Source of the DNA: an uncultured Bacilli bacterium
Lineage (GTDB): Bacteria; Bacillota_I; Bacilli_A; RF39; UBA660
DNA: 5,077 nt
Assembly: GCA_947584955.1 (NCBI GenBank)
Contig: CANPWS010000095.1
Span: forward strand, 1-5,077
Direction of reading: 5' to 3'
The notes under the pieces were generated by a model. The model saw only the letters and a list, made by a program, of their open reading frames with translations. It was not told where the DNA came from and did not search any database. Of this stretch, positions 1-5,028 are shown piece by piece; position 1 is the first letter of the stretch, and each line of letters starts with the position of its first letter. The position numbers and the translations under genes are program-made.

Positions 1-90
1 TTTTTGAATTTATATTACAATATTCCTTTTTAATTTTTTTTAATTATTATCAAAAATTGTACAAAGGAAAAAATTCTCAATATAAAAATA

Positions 91-119
91 TTGTATAAAA
101 TTAAGAATTATTGTATACT
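91..119 (+). promoter_or_regulatory. sigma-A-type promoter of the 52-residue protein gene
   Basis: The -35 candidate TTGTAT (91-96) and the -10 TATACT (114-119) are separated by exactly 17 bases. Transcription would start near 126, giving a leader of about 17 bases that contains only the ribosome binding site. The 90 bases to the left (1-90) are almost pure A/T, and I see no gene, hairpin or other feature in them. Confidence 0.6.
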
Positions 120-142
120 TATATTGTAGTATAGGTGGTAAG

Positions 143-301
143 ATGAAAAAAAAGAAAATAAGTAATAATAGAATAATTTATACAATTTTATCAGTTTTAG
201 CTCTTTCTATAGTAGTCGTAGGTATAGTATTTGCTTGGAAAAGTTATAATGATGGCAATGATCCTGATGATATGAAAGAAGATATTTTAGAAAAAAAGTA
301 A
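143..301 (+). CDS. small single-pass membrane protein, 52 residues, function unknown
   Basis: This short frame has all the marks of a real gene. An AGGTGG ribosome binding site (133-138) lies 4 bases before the ATG, a 17-spaced promoter lies upstream, and an intrinsic terminator begins 10 bases after the TAA stop. The protein starts with a lysine-rich stretch (residues 2-10, KKKK), followed by one hydrophobic helix of about 22 residues (11-32, rich in I, L, V, ending F-A-W). It ends in a polar, acidic tail (33-52) containing several Asp and Glu. The positive N-terminus suggests the tail faces outside. There is no lipobox cysteine and no obvious signal-peptidase site, so it is probably anchored and not secreted. 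I do not recognise a family. It could be a small membrane regulator or an accessory subunit, but nothing in the neighbourhood points to a partner. Confidence 0.72.
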   Translation: MKKKKISNNRIIYTILSVLALSIVVVGIVFAWKSYNDGNDPDDMKEDILEKK

Positions 302-311
302 AATTACGAAT

Positions 312-345
312 AAATCTCAGTTCTTGATATAGAAATGAGATTTTT
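312..345 (+). terminator. intrinsic terminator after the 52-residue protein gene
   Basis: An 8-bp stem AAATCTCA (312-319) pairs with TGAGATTT (336-343). It continues after one mismatch as TTCT (321-324) with AGAA (331-334) around a six-base loop. The right arm runs into a T tract (341-345). The T tract lies on the right, so it serves the + strand. Confidence 0.75.
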
Positions 346-380
346 ATATAAATAAATACAAAATATGAAAATATATCAGT

Positions 381-398
381 TTTTTATAATTATAAAAA
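381..398. repeat. 18-base perfect A/T palindrome between convergent terminators
   Basis: The sequence TTTTTATAAT followed by TATAAAAA reads the same on both strands. It sits between the two converging terminators. It contains no G or C, so in such AT-rich DNA it may be chance; the left-hand T's of the minus-strand terminator tail form part of it. Confidence 0.3.
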
Positions 399-440
399 GG
401 AAAAGGATTGTCTTATGAAAATTATCATTTACAATCCTTT
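394..440 (-). terminator. intrinsic terminator of the minus-strand two-helix protein gene
   Basis: Perfect 10-bp arms, AAAGGATTGT (402-411) and ACAATCCTTT (431-440), enclose a 19-base loop that can form a further 4-bp stem (ATGA 415-418 with TCAT 425-428). Read on the minus strand, the hairpin is followed by TCCTTTTTA (401 down to 393), a U-rich tail. On the + strand no T run follows, so the terminator belongs to the gene that stops at 453. Confidence 0.75.
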
Positions 441-452
441 AATTAATAAATA

Positions 453-830
453 TTATTTTTGTTTAGATTTAAGAAGTTTTTTATATTCATTAAAATCTAC
501 AACATTGGCTTTAAAATTAACTTCTCCATCTTCGGAAACAATTTTAGAAAAGATACTTTGTGAATTGTTTTCTACGATATATGCAAGTTTATTAATACCT
601 TTTGTTAATCCAATTAAACCAGTAATAGCCATAATTACACTGGCAATAGAGACAACTTCTAAATTTTCCATATTATTACTAATTATATAATTAGCAACCG
701 CTAATATTATTGATAGGATAGATAAACCAATTAAAATAGTAGCATCAATTTCTTTTTTTCTTAAAAGAGTATTTTCTTCTTGATATTTTTTAATATTAAT
801 TATTTTATTTTTCTTTTCATCTTTTTTCAT
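453..830 (-). CDS. two-helix membrane protein, 125 residues, function unknown
   Basis: The protein has a charged, lysine-rich cytoplasmic-looking head (residues 1-29). Two hydrophobic helices follow, about 30-50 and 58-77, joined by a short loop (S-N-N-M-E-N-L-E). A soluble tail (about 80-125) ends in a basic K-rich stretch. With two helices and a positive head and tail, both ends probably lie in the cytoplasm (a hairpin topology). The ATG is preceded by a strong AAGGGGG ribosome binding site (839-845, eight bases away), and a near-consensus promoter lies at 864-892. A terminator follows the TAA stop. The overlapping + strand frame at 415-690 has no ribosome binding site or promoter and is a shadow of this gene. 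It lies downstream of rodA on the same strand with no strong terminator between, so partial co-transcription is possible. I do not recognise a family. Confidence 0.82.
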   Translation of the reverse strand: MKKDEKKNKIINIKKYQEENTLLRKKEIDATILIGLSILSIILAVANYIISNNMENLEVVSIASVIMAITGLIGLTKGINKLAYIVENNSQSIFSKIVSEDGEVNFKANVVDFNEYKKLLKSKQK

Positions 831-863
831 AATATTTTCCCCCTTCTTTTTTTGATGGCTTGT

Positions 864-892
864 ATTTTACAACAAAAATGTTATTTTGTCAA
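864..892 (-). promoter_or_regulatory. near-consensus sigma-A promoter of the 125-residue protein gene
   Basis: Read on the minus strand, a perfect TTGACA (892-887) is followed after exactly 17 bases by TAAAAT (869-864). The predicted start near 857 gives a leader of about 27 bases carrying the AAGGGGG site. The promoter fits in the 88-base gap after rodA, with its -35 box only 26 bases past the rodA stop. Confidence 0.85.
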
Positions 893-918
893 GTACATTT
901 TTACAATTTTAATAAATT

Positions 919-2052
919 TTATTTATTAGTAAATCTTAAACTTTCATTAGAAACATTAAAGATTATTCCAAGTAAAAACATATAAGATAATAAACTAGAT
1001 CCCCCATAACTTATAAAAGGAAGAGTTATTCCCATAATAGGAAGAAGACCTATTGTCATTGAAATATTATAAATTTGTTGAAATAATAAAACAGAAAGAA
1101 TACCTCCGATTGCATATTTATCATACATATTAGTGGCTTTATTTACTGTAGTAATTAAATTAATATCAAAAAAACAAATAATTGCAATAAGTAACATAGC
1201 TCCAACAAGACCAAAGTTAGAAGTAAATACTGCAAAAATAAAATCAGTTTGCATTTCTGGAAAATAGATAGGAGTATTATTAAAACCATGACCAAATAAG
1301 CCCGCAGAGCCAATAGCGGTAACTGAATTAGTAAGTTGTAATCCACTAGAATTAGACCAATTTAACAGTCTATCCATACGATAAAAAAAGCTCGTACCAA
1401 AAATTTTAGTAAATAAATCTTGCTTAAAGAAATATAAACCTAAAAATAAAGATAATAAAGTAGCTAATACAACAATAGTAATAATAAACCATCTATTTCT
1501 AAGTCCTCCAATAAAAAGCATAGTAAAAGTAATTATAAAATACATAACAACTGCCCCAGTATCAGGCTCTATAAAAGTTAAAATAGAGGGAATAAATACT
1601 ATGATTAAAACCTTTAAAATAAATTTAAATTCATCAATTATATCAGGATTAATATTTTCTTCATTAAAATCATTAATCATTCTAGCAAGTGTAATTATTA
1701 AAAATACTTTCATAAATTCCGATGGTTGAAAACTACCAATATAAGGAATTTTAAACCAACATCTTGCGTTGTTAACATCAATTCCAAAAAATAAAACAAG
1801 AATAAGTAATACTACACCAACTATATAGAAAATAAAAGCATTATTGTAAAGAAATTTATTACTAGTTGCCATCATAAAATATGCTATTGTAATACCTAAT
1901 GCATACCAAATAATTTGTTTAATCCATAAATTTTGATATTCCGCGGCTAAAATACTTTTAGTTGAATAAATAGAAATAAGACTTATAATAAAAAATAAAA
2001 TTATAGGTATAAGTATTGTTTTTTCTACTTTATATTTAGATATATTCTTAAT
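919..2052 (-). CDS. rodA: RodA-type SEDS peptidoglycan glycosyltransferase (about 377 residues, probable ATT start)
   Basis: SEDS proteins polymerise lipid II into glycan strands in the membrane; RodA does this for side-wall elongation with a class B penicillin-binding protein and MreBCD. The polytopic protein carries the family marks (numbering from 2052): F-Q-P-S-E-F near 108, E-P-D-T-G near 162, T-D-F-I-F-A with the putative catalytic Asp at about 270, and I-T-L-P-F-I-S-Y-G-G-S-S at about 342-353. The N-I-S-M-T-I-G-L-L-P-I stretch before the last motif favours RodA over FtsW. The first ATG in frame is at 1875, but it would give 318 residues and lose the first two helices. The frame is open upstream to a TGA at 2068-2070. 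It encodes a typical RodA N-terminus: a helix including I-P-I-I-L-F-F-I-I-S-L-I-S-I-Y-S, then A-E-Y-Q-N-L-W-I-K-Q-I-I-W-Y. No ATG, GTG or TTG lies there in frame. An ATT at 2050-2052 (or 2053-2055) follows a GGTGA site and a promoter. The start is inferred; the family call is firm. Confidence 0.85.
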   Translation of the reverse strand: MKNISKYKVEKTILIPIILFFIISLISIYSTKSILAAEYQNLWIKQIIWYALGITIAYFMMATSNKFLYNNAFIFYIVGVVLLILVLFFGIDVNNARCWFKIPYIGSFQPSEFMKVFLIITLARMINDFNEENINPDIIDEFKFILKVLIIVFIPSILTFIEPDTGAVVMYFIITFTMLFIGGLRNRWFIITIVVLATLLSLFLGLYFFKQDLFTKIFGTSFFYRMDRLLNWSNSSGLQLTNSVTAIGSAGLFGHGFNNTPIYFPEMQTDFIFAVFTSNFGLVGAMLLIAIICFFDINLITTVNKATNMYDKYAIGGILSVLLFQQIYNISMTIGLLPIMGITLPFISYGGSSLLSYMFLLGIIFNVSNESLRFTNK

Positions 2053-2055
2053 AAT

Positions 2056-2061
2056 ATCACC
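2056..2061 (-). promoter_or_regulatory. ribosome binding site that places the rodA start
   Basis: The minus strand reads GGTGAT (2061-2056), six bases complementary to the 16S rRNA end. The ATT at 2052 begins four bases after GGTGA. The 114-residue gene at 2139 uses GGTGA three bases before its ATG, and the 52-residue gene uses AGGTGG four bases before its ATG, so the spacing is normal for this genome. The alternative ATT at 2055 would be only one base away. Confidence 0.6.
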
Positions 2062-2076
2062 ACTCTTTCATTATTT

Positions 2077-2085
2077 ATTTTAACA
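2077..2085 (-). promoter_or_regulatory. extended -10 promoter of rodA
   Basis: The minus strand reads TGT then TAAAAT (2085-2077), an extended -10 element. The -35 region, about 2100-2105, is poor (TGCAAA at 17 bases), as is usual for extended -10 promoters. Transcription starting near 2070 would leave a leader of about 18 bases before the ATT at 2052, much like the other short leaders here. The transcript therefore begins above the first two helices of RodA. Confidence 0.6.
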
Positions 2086-2091
2086 CATTTT

Positions 2092-2122
2092 TTGAAATTT
2101 TTGCATATATTTTACATATATT
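2092..2122 (+). promoter_or_regulatory. possible promoter of the 114-residue protein gene
   Basis: TTGAAA (2092-2097) is a good -35 box. The best -10, TATATT (2117-2122), is 19 bases away; CATATA at 17 bases (2115-2120) is a poorer match. A promoter must lie here because the neighbouring gene is divergent, but the exact -10 is uncertain. It overlaps the -35 region of the rodA promoter. Confidence 0.4.
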
Positions 2123-2138
2123 AAATTAGAGGTGAAAC

Positions 2139-2483
2139 ATGAATAAAGAACTTCCTAAAATGTATCATAATAATTTTAATAAAAATATAAGCAATAATGA
2201 AAGAGTTTATTCAACTTTAACAAAAAATATAAATAATATTAAAGATAATAAGACAGTATTTCCAAATGATAATTTAGATAAAATTCCAGATAGATTTACA
2301 ATAGAACAGAAAATATTTAATATATTTAATGCAAAAGACTATATATATAAAGCAGATGTTGTAATAGTTACAGATAATCAAGTATTAAATAAGAGAATAA
2401 TAGGAAAAAATAATAATAATTTAATAACTATAGATAATGAATATATTCCTATTTCAATAATAAGAGATATATATAGACAATAA
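2139..2483 (+). CDS. conserved-looking hypothetical protein, 114 residues
   Basis: The ATG follows a strong AGAGGTGA ribosome binding site (2128-2135). A terminator overlaps the TAA, so this looks like a single-gene unit. The protein is soluble: there is no signal peptide or membrane helix. The N-terminal half (1-50) is very rich in Asn and Lys and looks poorly structured. The second half has a helix-like stretch (R-F-T-I-E-Q-K-I-F-N-I-F, 52-63), then alternating hydrophobic strands: Y-K-A-D-V-V-I-V (70-77), L-N-K-R-I-I-G-K (83-90), N-L-I-T-I-D-N-E-Y-I-P-I (94-105) and I-I-R-D-I-Y (107-112). That strand pattern, with G-K then I-T-I-D then I-P-I..I..I, resembles small beta-barrel (Sm-like or YolD-like) domains, but this is only a visual impression. 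I do not recognise the family. Its place beside rodA and glyQS gives no clear functional hint. Confidence 0.8.
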   Translation: MNKELPKMYHNNFNKNISNNERVYSTLTKNINNIKDNKTVFPNDNLDKIPDRFTIEQKIFNIFNAKDYIYKADVVIVTDNQVLNKRIIGKNNNNLITIDNEYIPISIIRDIYRQ

Positions 2484-2516
2484 CTACTTACATATACTTT
2501 TGTAAGTAGTTATTTT
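2479..2516 (+). terminator. intrinsic terminator overlapping the stop of the 114-residue gene
   Basis: A perfect 12-bp stem TAACTACTTACA (2481-2492) pairs with TGTAAGTAGTTA (2501-2512) around an 8-base loop. It extends by two A-T pairs (2479-2480 with 2513-2514). The left arm begins with the TAA stop codon itself. The following T run is short (2513-2516). Confidence 0.75.
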
Positions 2517-2555
2517 GGTAATATAAAATTAATATATTATACTTATAATTTAGTA

Positions 2556-2587
2556 TTTTTTTTTGCTTTTTTTTATTTTTTATTTAT
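2556..2587 (+). promoter_or_regulatory. T-tract block upstream of the glyQS promoter (possible UP element)
   Basis: Runs of nine T (2556-2564), eight T (2567-2574) and six T (2576-2581) lie directly upstream of the -35 box at 2588. Their centres are roughly 8 to 10 bases apart, so they could bend the DNA or bind the RNA polymerase alpha C-terminal domains. This could also simply reflect the AT-rich background. Confidence 0.35.
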
Positions 2588-2616
2588 TTGACTAAGAATA
2601 GATAATATGCTAAAAT
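2588..2616 (+). promoter_or_regulatory. strong sigma-A promoter with extended -10, glyQS
   Basis: TTGACT (2588-2593), 17 bases, then TAAAAT (2611-2616) preceded by TGC (2608-2610), an extended -10. The start near 2623 gives a leader of only about 26 bases, which leaves no room for a T-box riboswitch. It also sits only about 5 bases before the ATG at 2628, arguing that this ATG is not used. Confidence 0.85.
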
Positions 2617-2648
2617 TATGATATAAAATGAAAAAGAGAGGAATAATT

Positions 2649-4019
2649 ATGAGTAATATAAAAATGGATGAAATGGTAAGTTTTTGTAAACAATATGGTT
2701 TTATATTTCAAGGTAGTGAAATTTATGGAGGACTTGCTAATACTTGGGATTATGGACCACTTGGTTCCAGACTTAAAAACAATATAAAAGATGCATGGAG
2801 AAAAAGATTTATTCAAGAAAGAAATAATGCTTATGAAGTAGATGCGGACATATTAATGCATCCAAAAGTATGGGAAGCATCAGGACATATTTCATCTTTT
2901 TCAGATCCTTTGGTAGATTGCCGTGAATGTAAGACAAGACATAGAGCAGATAATTTAATTAATGATTATTCTAATTCTTCTTTGGGAGATAAACTTTCTA
3001 AAGAAGAAATGATATCTTATATAAAAGAAAACAAAGTTCCATGTCCAAAGTGTGGTAAATCAAATTTTACTGATATTAGAGAATTTAATTTGATGTTTCA
3101 AACATACCGTGGAGTAACTGAAGATAGCAAGAATGTTATTTATTTAAGACCAGAAAATGCTCAAGGGGAATATGTTAATTTTCTTAACGTTCAAAGAACA
3201 ATGAGAACTAAATTACCTTTTAGTATAGGACAAATTGGTAAAGCATTTAGAAATGAAATAACTCCAGGAAATTTTACTTTTAGAACAATTGAATTTGAAC
3301 AAATGGAGTATCAAACATTTTGTAAAAAAGGTGAAGATGAAAAATTATATGAATATTTTAAAGAGTATGGTAAAAAATTTTATGAAGATTTAGGTATAAA
3401 TCCTGAAAAATTAAGATTTCATGATCATGAAAAATTAGCTCACTATGCTAAAGCTGCTTGTGATATAGAATATGAATTTCCATTTGGTTTTGGAGAAATT
3501 AATGGTACACATAATCGAACTGATTTTGATCTTACTAGACATGAAGAATATAGTAAAGTATCTCAAGAATATCTTGATCCAGATACTAATGAAAAATATA
3601 TTCCATATATAATAGAATCAACTTATGGATTAGATAGAACAGTTCTTGCAGTACTTTTTGATGCATATCATAAAGAAATTTTAGAAAATAATGAAGAAAG
3701 AGAAGTATTAAAGCTTCATCCATATCTTTCACCTTATAAAGTTTGTATATTGCCATTAGTTAAAAAATATCATAAGGATAAAGCTACTGAAATATATGAA
3801 AAATTATCAAAAGAATTTATGACAACATATGATGAAAGTGGAAGTATAGGTAAACGTTATCGTAGACAAGATGCAATTGGTACACCATTTTGTATAACAA
3901 TAGATGATGATACATTAAATAATAATACTGTAACTATAAGAAATAGAGATACAATGGAGCAAATTACTTTAAATTTAGAAGAAGTAACTGAATATGTAAA
4001 TAGTAAAATTAAATTTTAA
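2649..4019 (+). CDS. glyQS: glycine--tRNA ligase, dimeric single-chain type (456 residues)
   Basis: This class II synthetase joins glycine to tRNA-Gly using ATP, in the cytoplasm. It is the single-chain homodimeric type also found in Staphylococcus, Mycoplasma, archaea and eukaryotes, not the GlyQ/GlyS alpha-beta tetramer. Seen in order: W-D-Y-G-P-L-G (33-39); an insert with two C-x2-C pairs (C91/C94 and C132/C135) that could bind zinc; L-R-P-E-N-A-Q-G (166-173); class II motif 2, F-R-N-E to F-R-T-I-E-F-E-Q-M-E (200-220); motif 3, E-S-T-Y-G-L-D-R (323-330); then a C-terminal anticodon-binding domain (about 366-456) with S-G-S-I-G-K-R-Y-R-R-Q-D and D-T-M-E-Q. Length is normal and no key motif is missing. 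I place the start at 2649 because GAGAGGA (2636-2642) lies 6 bases before it. The in-frame ATG at 2628, seven codons upstream, has no ribosome binding site and almost no leader. The gene has its own promoter and terminator. The antisense frame at 2616-2816 is a shadow. Confidence 0.97.
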   Translation: MSNIKMDEMVSFCKQYGFIFQGSEIYGGLANTWDYGPLGSRLKNNIKDAWRKRFIQERNNAYEVDADILMHPKVWEASGHISSFSDPLVDCRECKTRHRADNLINDYSNSSLGDKLSKEEMISYIKENKVPCPKCGKSNFTDIREFNLMFQTYRGVTEDSKNVIYLRPENAQGEYVNFLNVQRTMRTKLPFSIGQIGKAFRNEITPGNFTFRTIEFEQMEYQTFCKKGEDEKLYEYFKEYGKKFYEDLGINPEKLRFHDHEKLAHYAKAACDIEYEFPFGFGEINGTHNRTDFDLTRHEEYSKVSQEYLDPDTNEKYIPYIIESTYGLDRTVLAVLFDAYHKEILENNEEREVLKLHPYLSPYKVCILPLVKKYHKDKATEIYEKLSKEFMTTYDESGSIGKRYRRQDAIGTPFCITIDDDTLNNNTVTIRNRDTMEQITLNLEEVTEYVNSKIKF

Positions 4020-4024
4020 TAGAT

Positions 4025-4066
4025 AAATAGCTATAGTAAAAATAATTTATTTTCTATAGCTATTTT
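4025..4066 (+). terminator. intrinsic terminator after glyQS
   Basis: A perfect 12-bp stem AAATAGCTATAG (4025-4036) pairs with CTATAGCTATTT (4054-4065), and the A- and T-rich loop can pair further inside. It begins 5 bases after the stop. The tail is a short T run (4063-4066), so read-through into the next gene is possible; I found no convincing promoter in 4067-4103. Confidence 0.7.
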
Positions 4067-4117
4067 AATAAAAATATTTAATTAGTAAAAAGTAAAAGTT
4101 ATGAAAGGAATTAAACC

Positions 4118-4951
4118 ATGGAGAAGTATAAAGAAATAGAAAGAAGTATTATAACAAAATATAGAAAAGATATTTGGAGTAAGTTTGTAAAAGCAGTGAA
4201 AGAATATAAGTTAATTGAAGATGGAGATAAAATAATGGTATGTATAAGTGGAGGAAAGGATTCATTTTTACTAGCTAAATGTATGCAAGAGTTACATACT
4301 CATGGTAAAGCTAACTTTGATGTTATTTATGTTGTTATGGACCCTGGTTATGATGATTATAATAGAAATTTAATTATAGATAATGCCAAAATTTTAAATA
4401 TACCAATTCAAATGTTTAAAAGTAATATATTTGATGTTGCTTTTGAAAAAGGTGGTAAAAGTGCTTGCTATTTATGTGCTAAAATGAGAAGAGGATATTT
4501 ATATAGTAAAGCTAAAGAATTAGGATGCAATAAAATAGCCTTAGGTCATCATTTTAATGATGTTATTGAAACAACGTTACTTTCTTTATTTTATGGCTCT
4601 GAGACCAAAACAATGATGCCTAAACTTCATAGTGAACACTTTGAAAATTTAGAATTAATAAGACCTCTTTATTTAGTTAAAGAAGATTCTATTATTTCTT
4701 GGAGTAAATTTAATGAATTAACTTTTATTAATTGTGCATGTAAATTTACTAAAGAGTGTTCAGCATTAAATGATGGTACTAGTAAAAGAAAAGAAGTTAA
4801 AGAATTAATTAAATCTATGAAAAAAATAAATGCTAACATTGATAGTAATATTTTTAATGCATTAAATAATGTTAATTTAAATTGTGTTTTAGGTACTAAA
4901 AAAAATGGCGTTTACCATAGCTTTTTAGATAATTATACTCATGAAAAATAA
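4118..4951 (+). CDS. TtcA-family PP-loop ATPase, probable tRNA-thiolation enzyme (277 residues)
   Basis: The protein belongs to the N-type PP-loop superfamily that activates a tRNA base by adenylation. The E. coli family member TtcA makes 2-thiocytidine at tRNA position 32 using a [4Fe-4S] cluster held by three cysteines (C122, C125, C222). Seen here: the PP-loop S-G-G-K-D-S at 44-49; a central C-Y-L-C pair (C117, C120); G-H-H-F-N-D-V-I-E-T at 143-152, a family signature; and a later cysteine group, C206-x-C208 plus C214, which could provide the third ligand. The cysteine pairs favour TtcA over lysidine synthetase TilS. Length is close to that of TtcA. The ATG has an AAAGGAA site (4104-4110) 7 bases away. 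The gene follows glyQS on the same strand by 98 bases with a terminator between. Whether it thiolates C32 in this organism is inferred from the family; I therefore give no gene symbol (ttcA-like). Confidence 0.9.
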   Translation: MEKYKEIERSIITKYRKDIWSKFVKAVKEYKLIEDGDKIMVCISGGKDSFLLAKCMQELHTHGKANFDVIYVVMDPGYDDYNRNLIIDNAKILNIPIQMFKSNIFDVAFEKGGKSACYLCAKMRRGYLYSKAKELGCNKIALGHHFNDVIETTLLSLFYGSETKTMMPKLHSEHFENLELIRPLYLVKEDSIISWSKFNELTFINCACKFTKECSALNDGTSKRKEVKELIKSMKKINANIDSNIFNALNNVNLNCVLGTKKNGVYHSFLDNYTHEK

Positions 4952-4960
4952 ATATACCTC

Positions 4961-4989
4961 TTGAATAATGAATGGTTGTGTGATACAAT
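4961..4989 (+). promoter_or_regulatory. sigma-A promoter with extended -10 for the gene at the right edge
   Basis: TTGAAT (4961-4966), 17 bases, then TACAAT (4984-4989), preceded by TGA (4981-4983) as an extended -10. The start near 4996 gives a leader of about 33 bases. The promoter begins 10 bases after the TtcA-like stop, and I see no terminator hairpin in between, so the TtcA-like transcript may run on. Confidence 0.7.
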
Positions 4990-5028
4990 TAATACATAAA
5001 TAAATGGTAGAAAGAAGGTGCCTCTCTC

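Noticed and set aside
415..690. A 91-codon + strand frame.
   Set aside because: It begins inside the loop of the minus-strand terminator, has no ribosome binding site or promoter, and lies antisense to the well-supported 125-residue gene.
872..889. A weak hairpin ACAAAA / TTTTGT that might terminate rodA.
   Set aside because: The stem is six mostly A-T pairs and coincides with the spacer of the 125-residue gene's promoter; no U tract follows on the minus strand.
1155..1346. A 63-codon minus-strand frame inside rodA.
   Set aside because: It is an out-of-frame shadow; its hydrophobic composition comes from reading the rodA membrane segments in another frame.
2057..2071. A five-codon mini-frame ATG-AAA-GAG-TGG-TGA on the minus strand just before rodA, which could reach the rodA frame by a +1 shift at TGG-TGA (release-factor-2-like recoding).
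   Set aside because: The ATG has no ribosome binding site and lies at or before the predicted transcription start, and the GGTGA inside it serves the ATT start better. A one-base sequence error here remains possible, but recoding is not supported.
2616..2816. A 66-codon minus-strand frame opposite the start of glyQS.
   Set aside because: It is antisense to the conserved N-terminus of the synthetase and crosses its promoter; there is no ribosome binding site.
4101..4139. An ATG at 4101 upstream of the TtcA-like start.
   Set aside because: It is in another frame, hits a TAG after 12 codons, and overlaps the ribosome binding site for the ATG at 4118.
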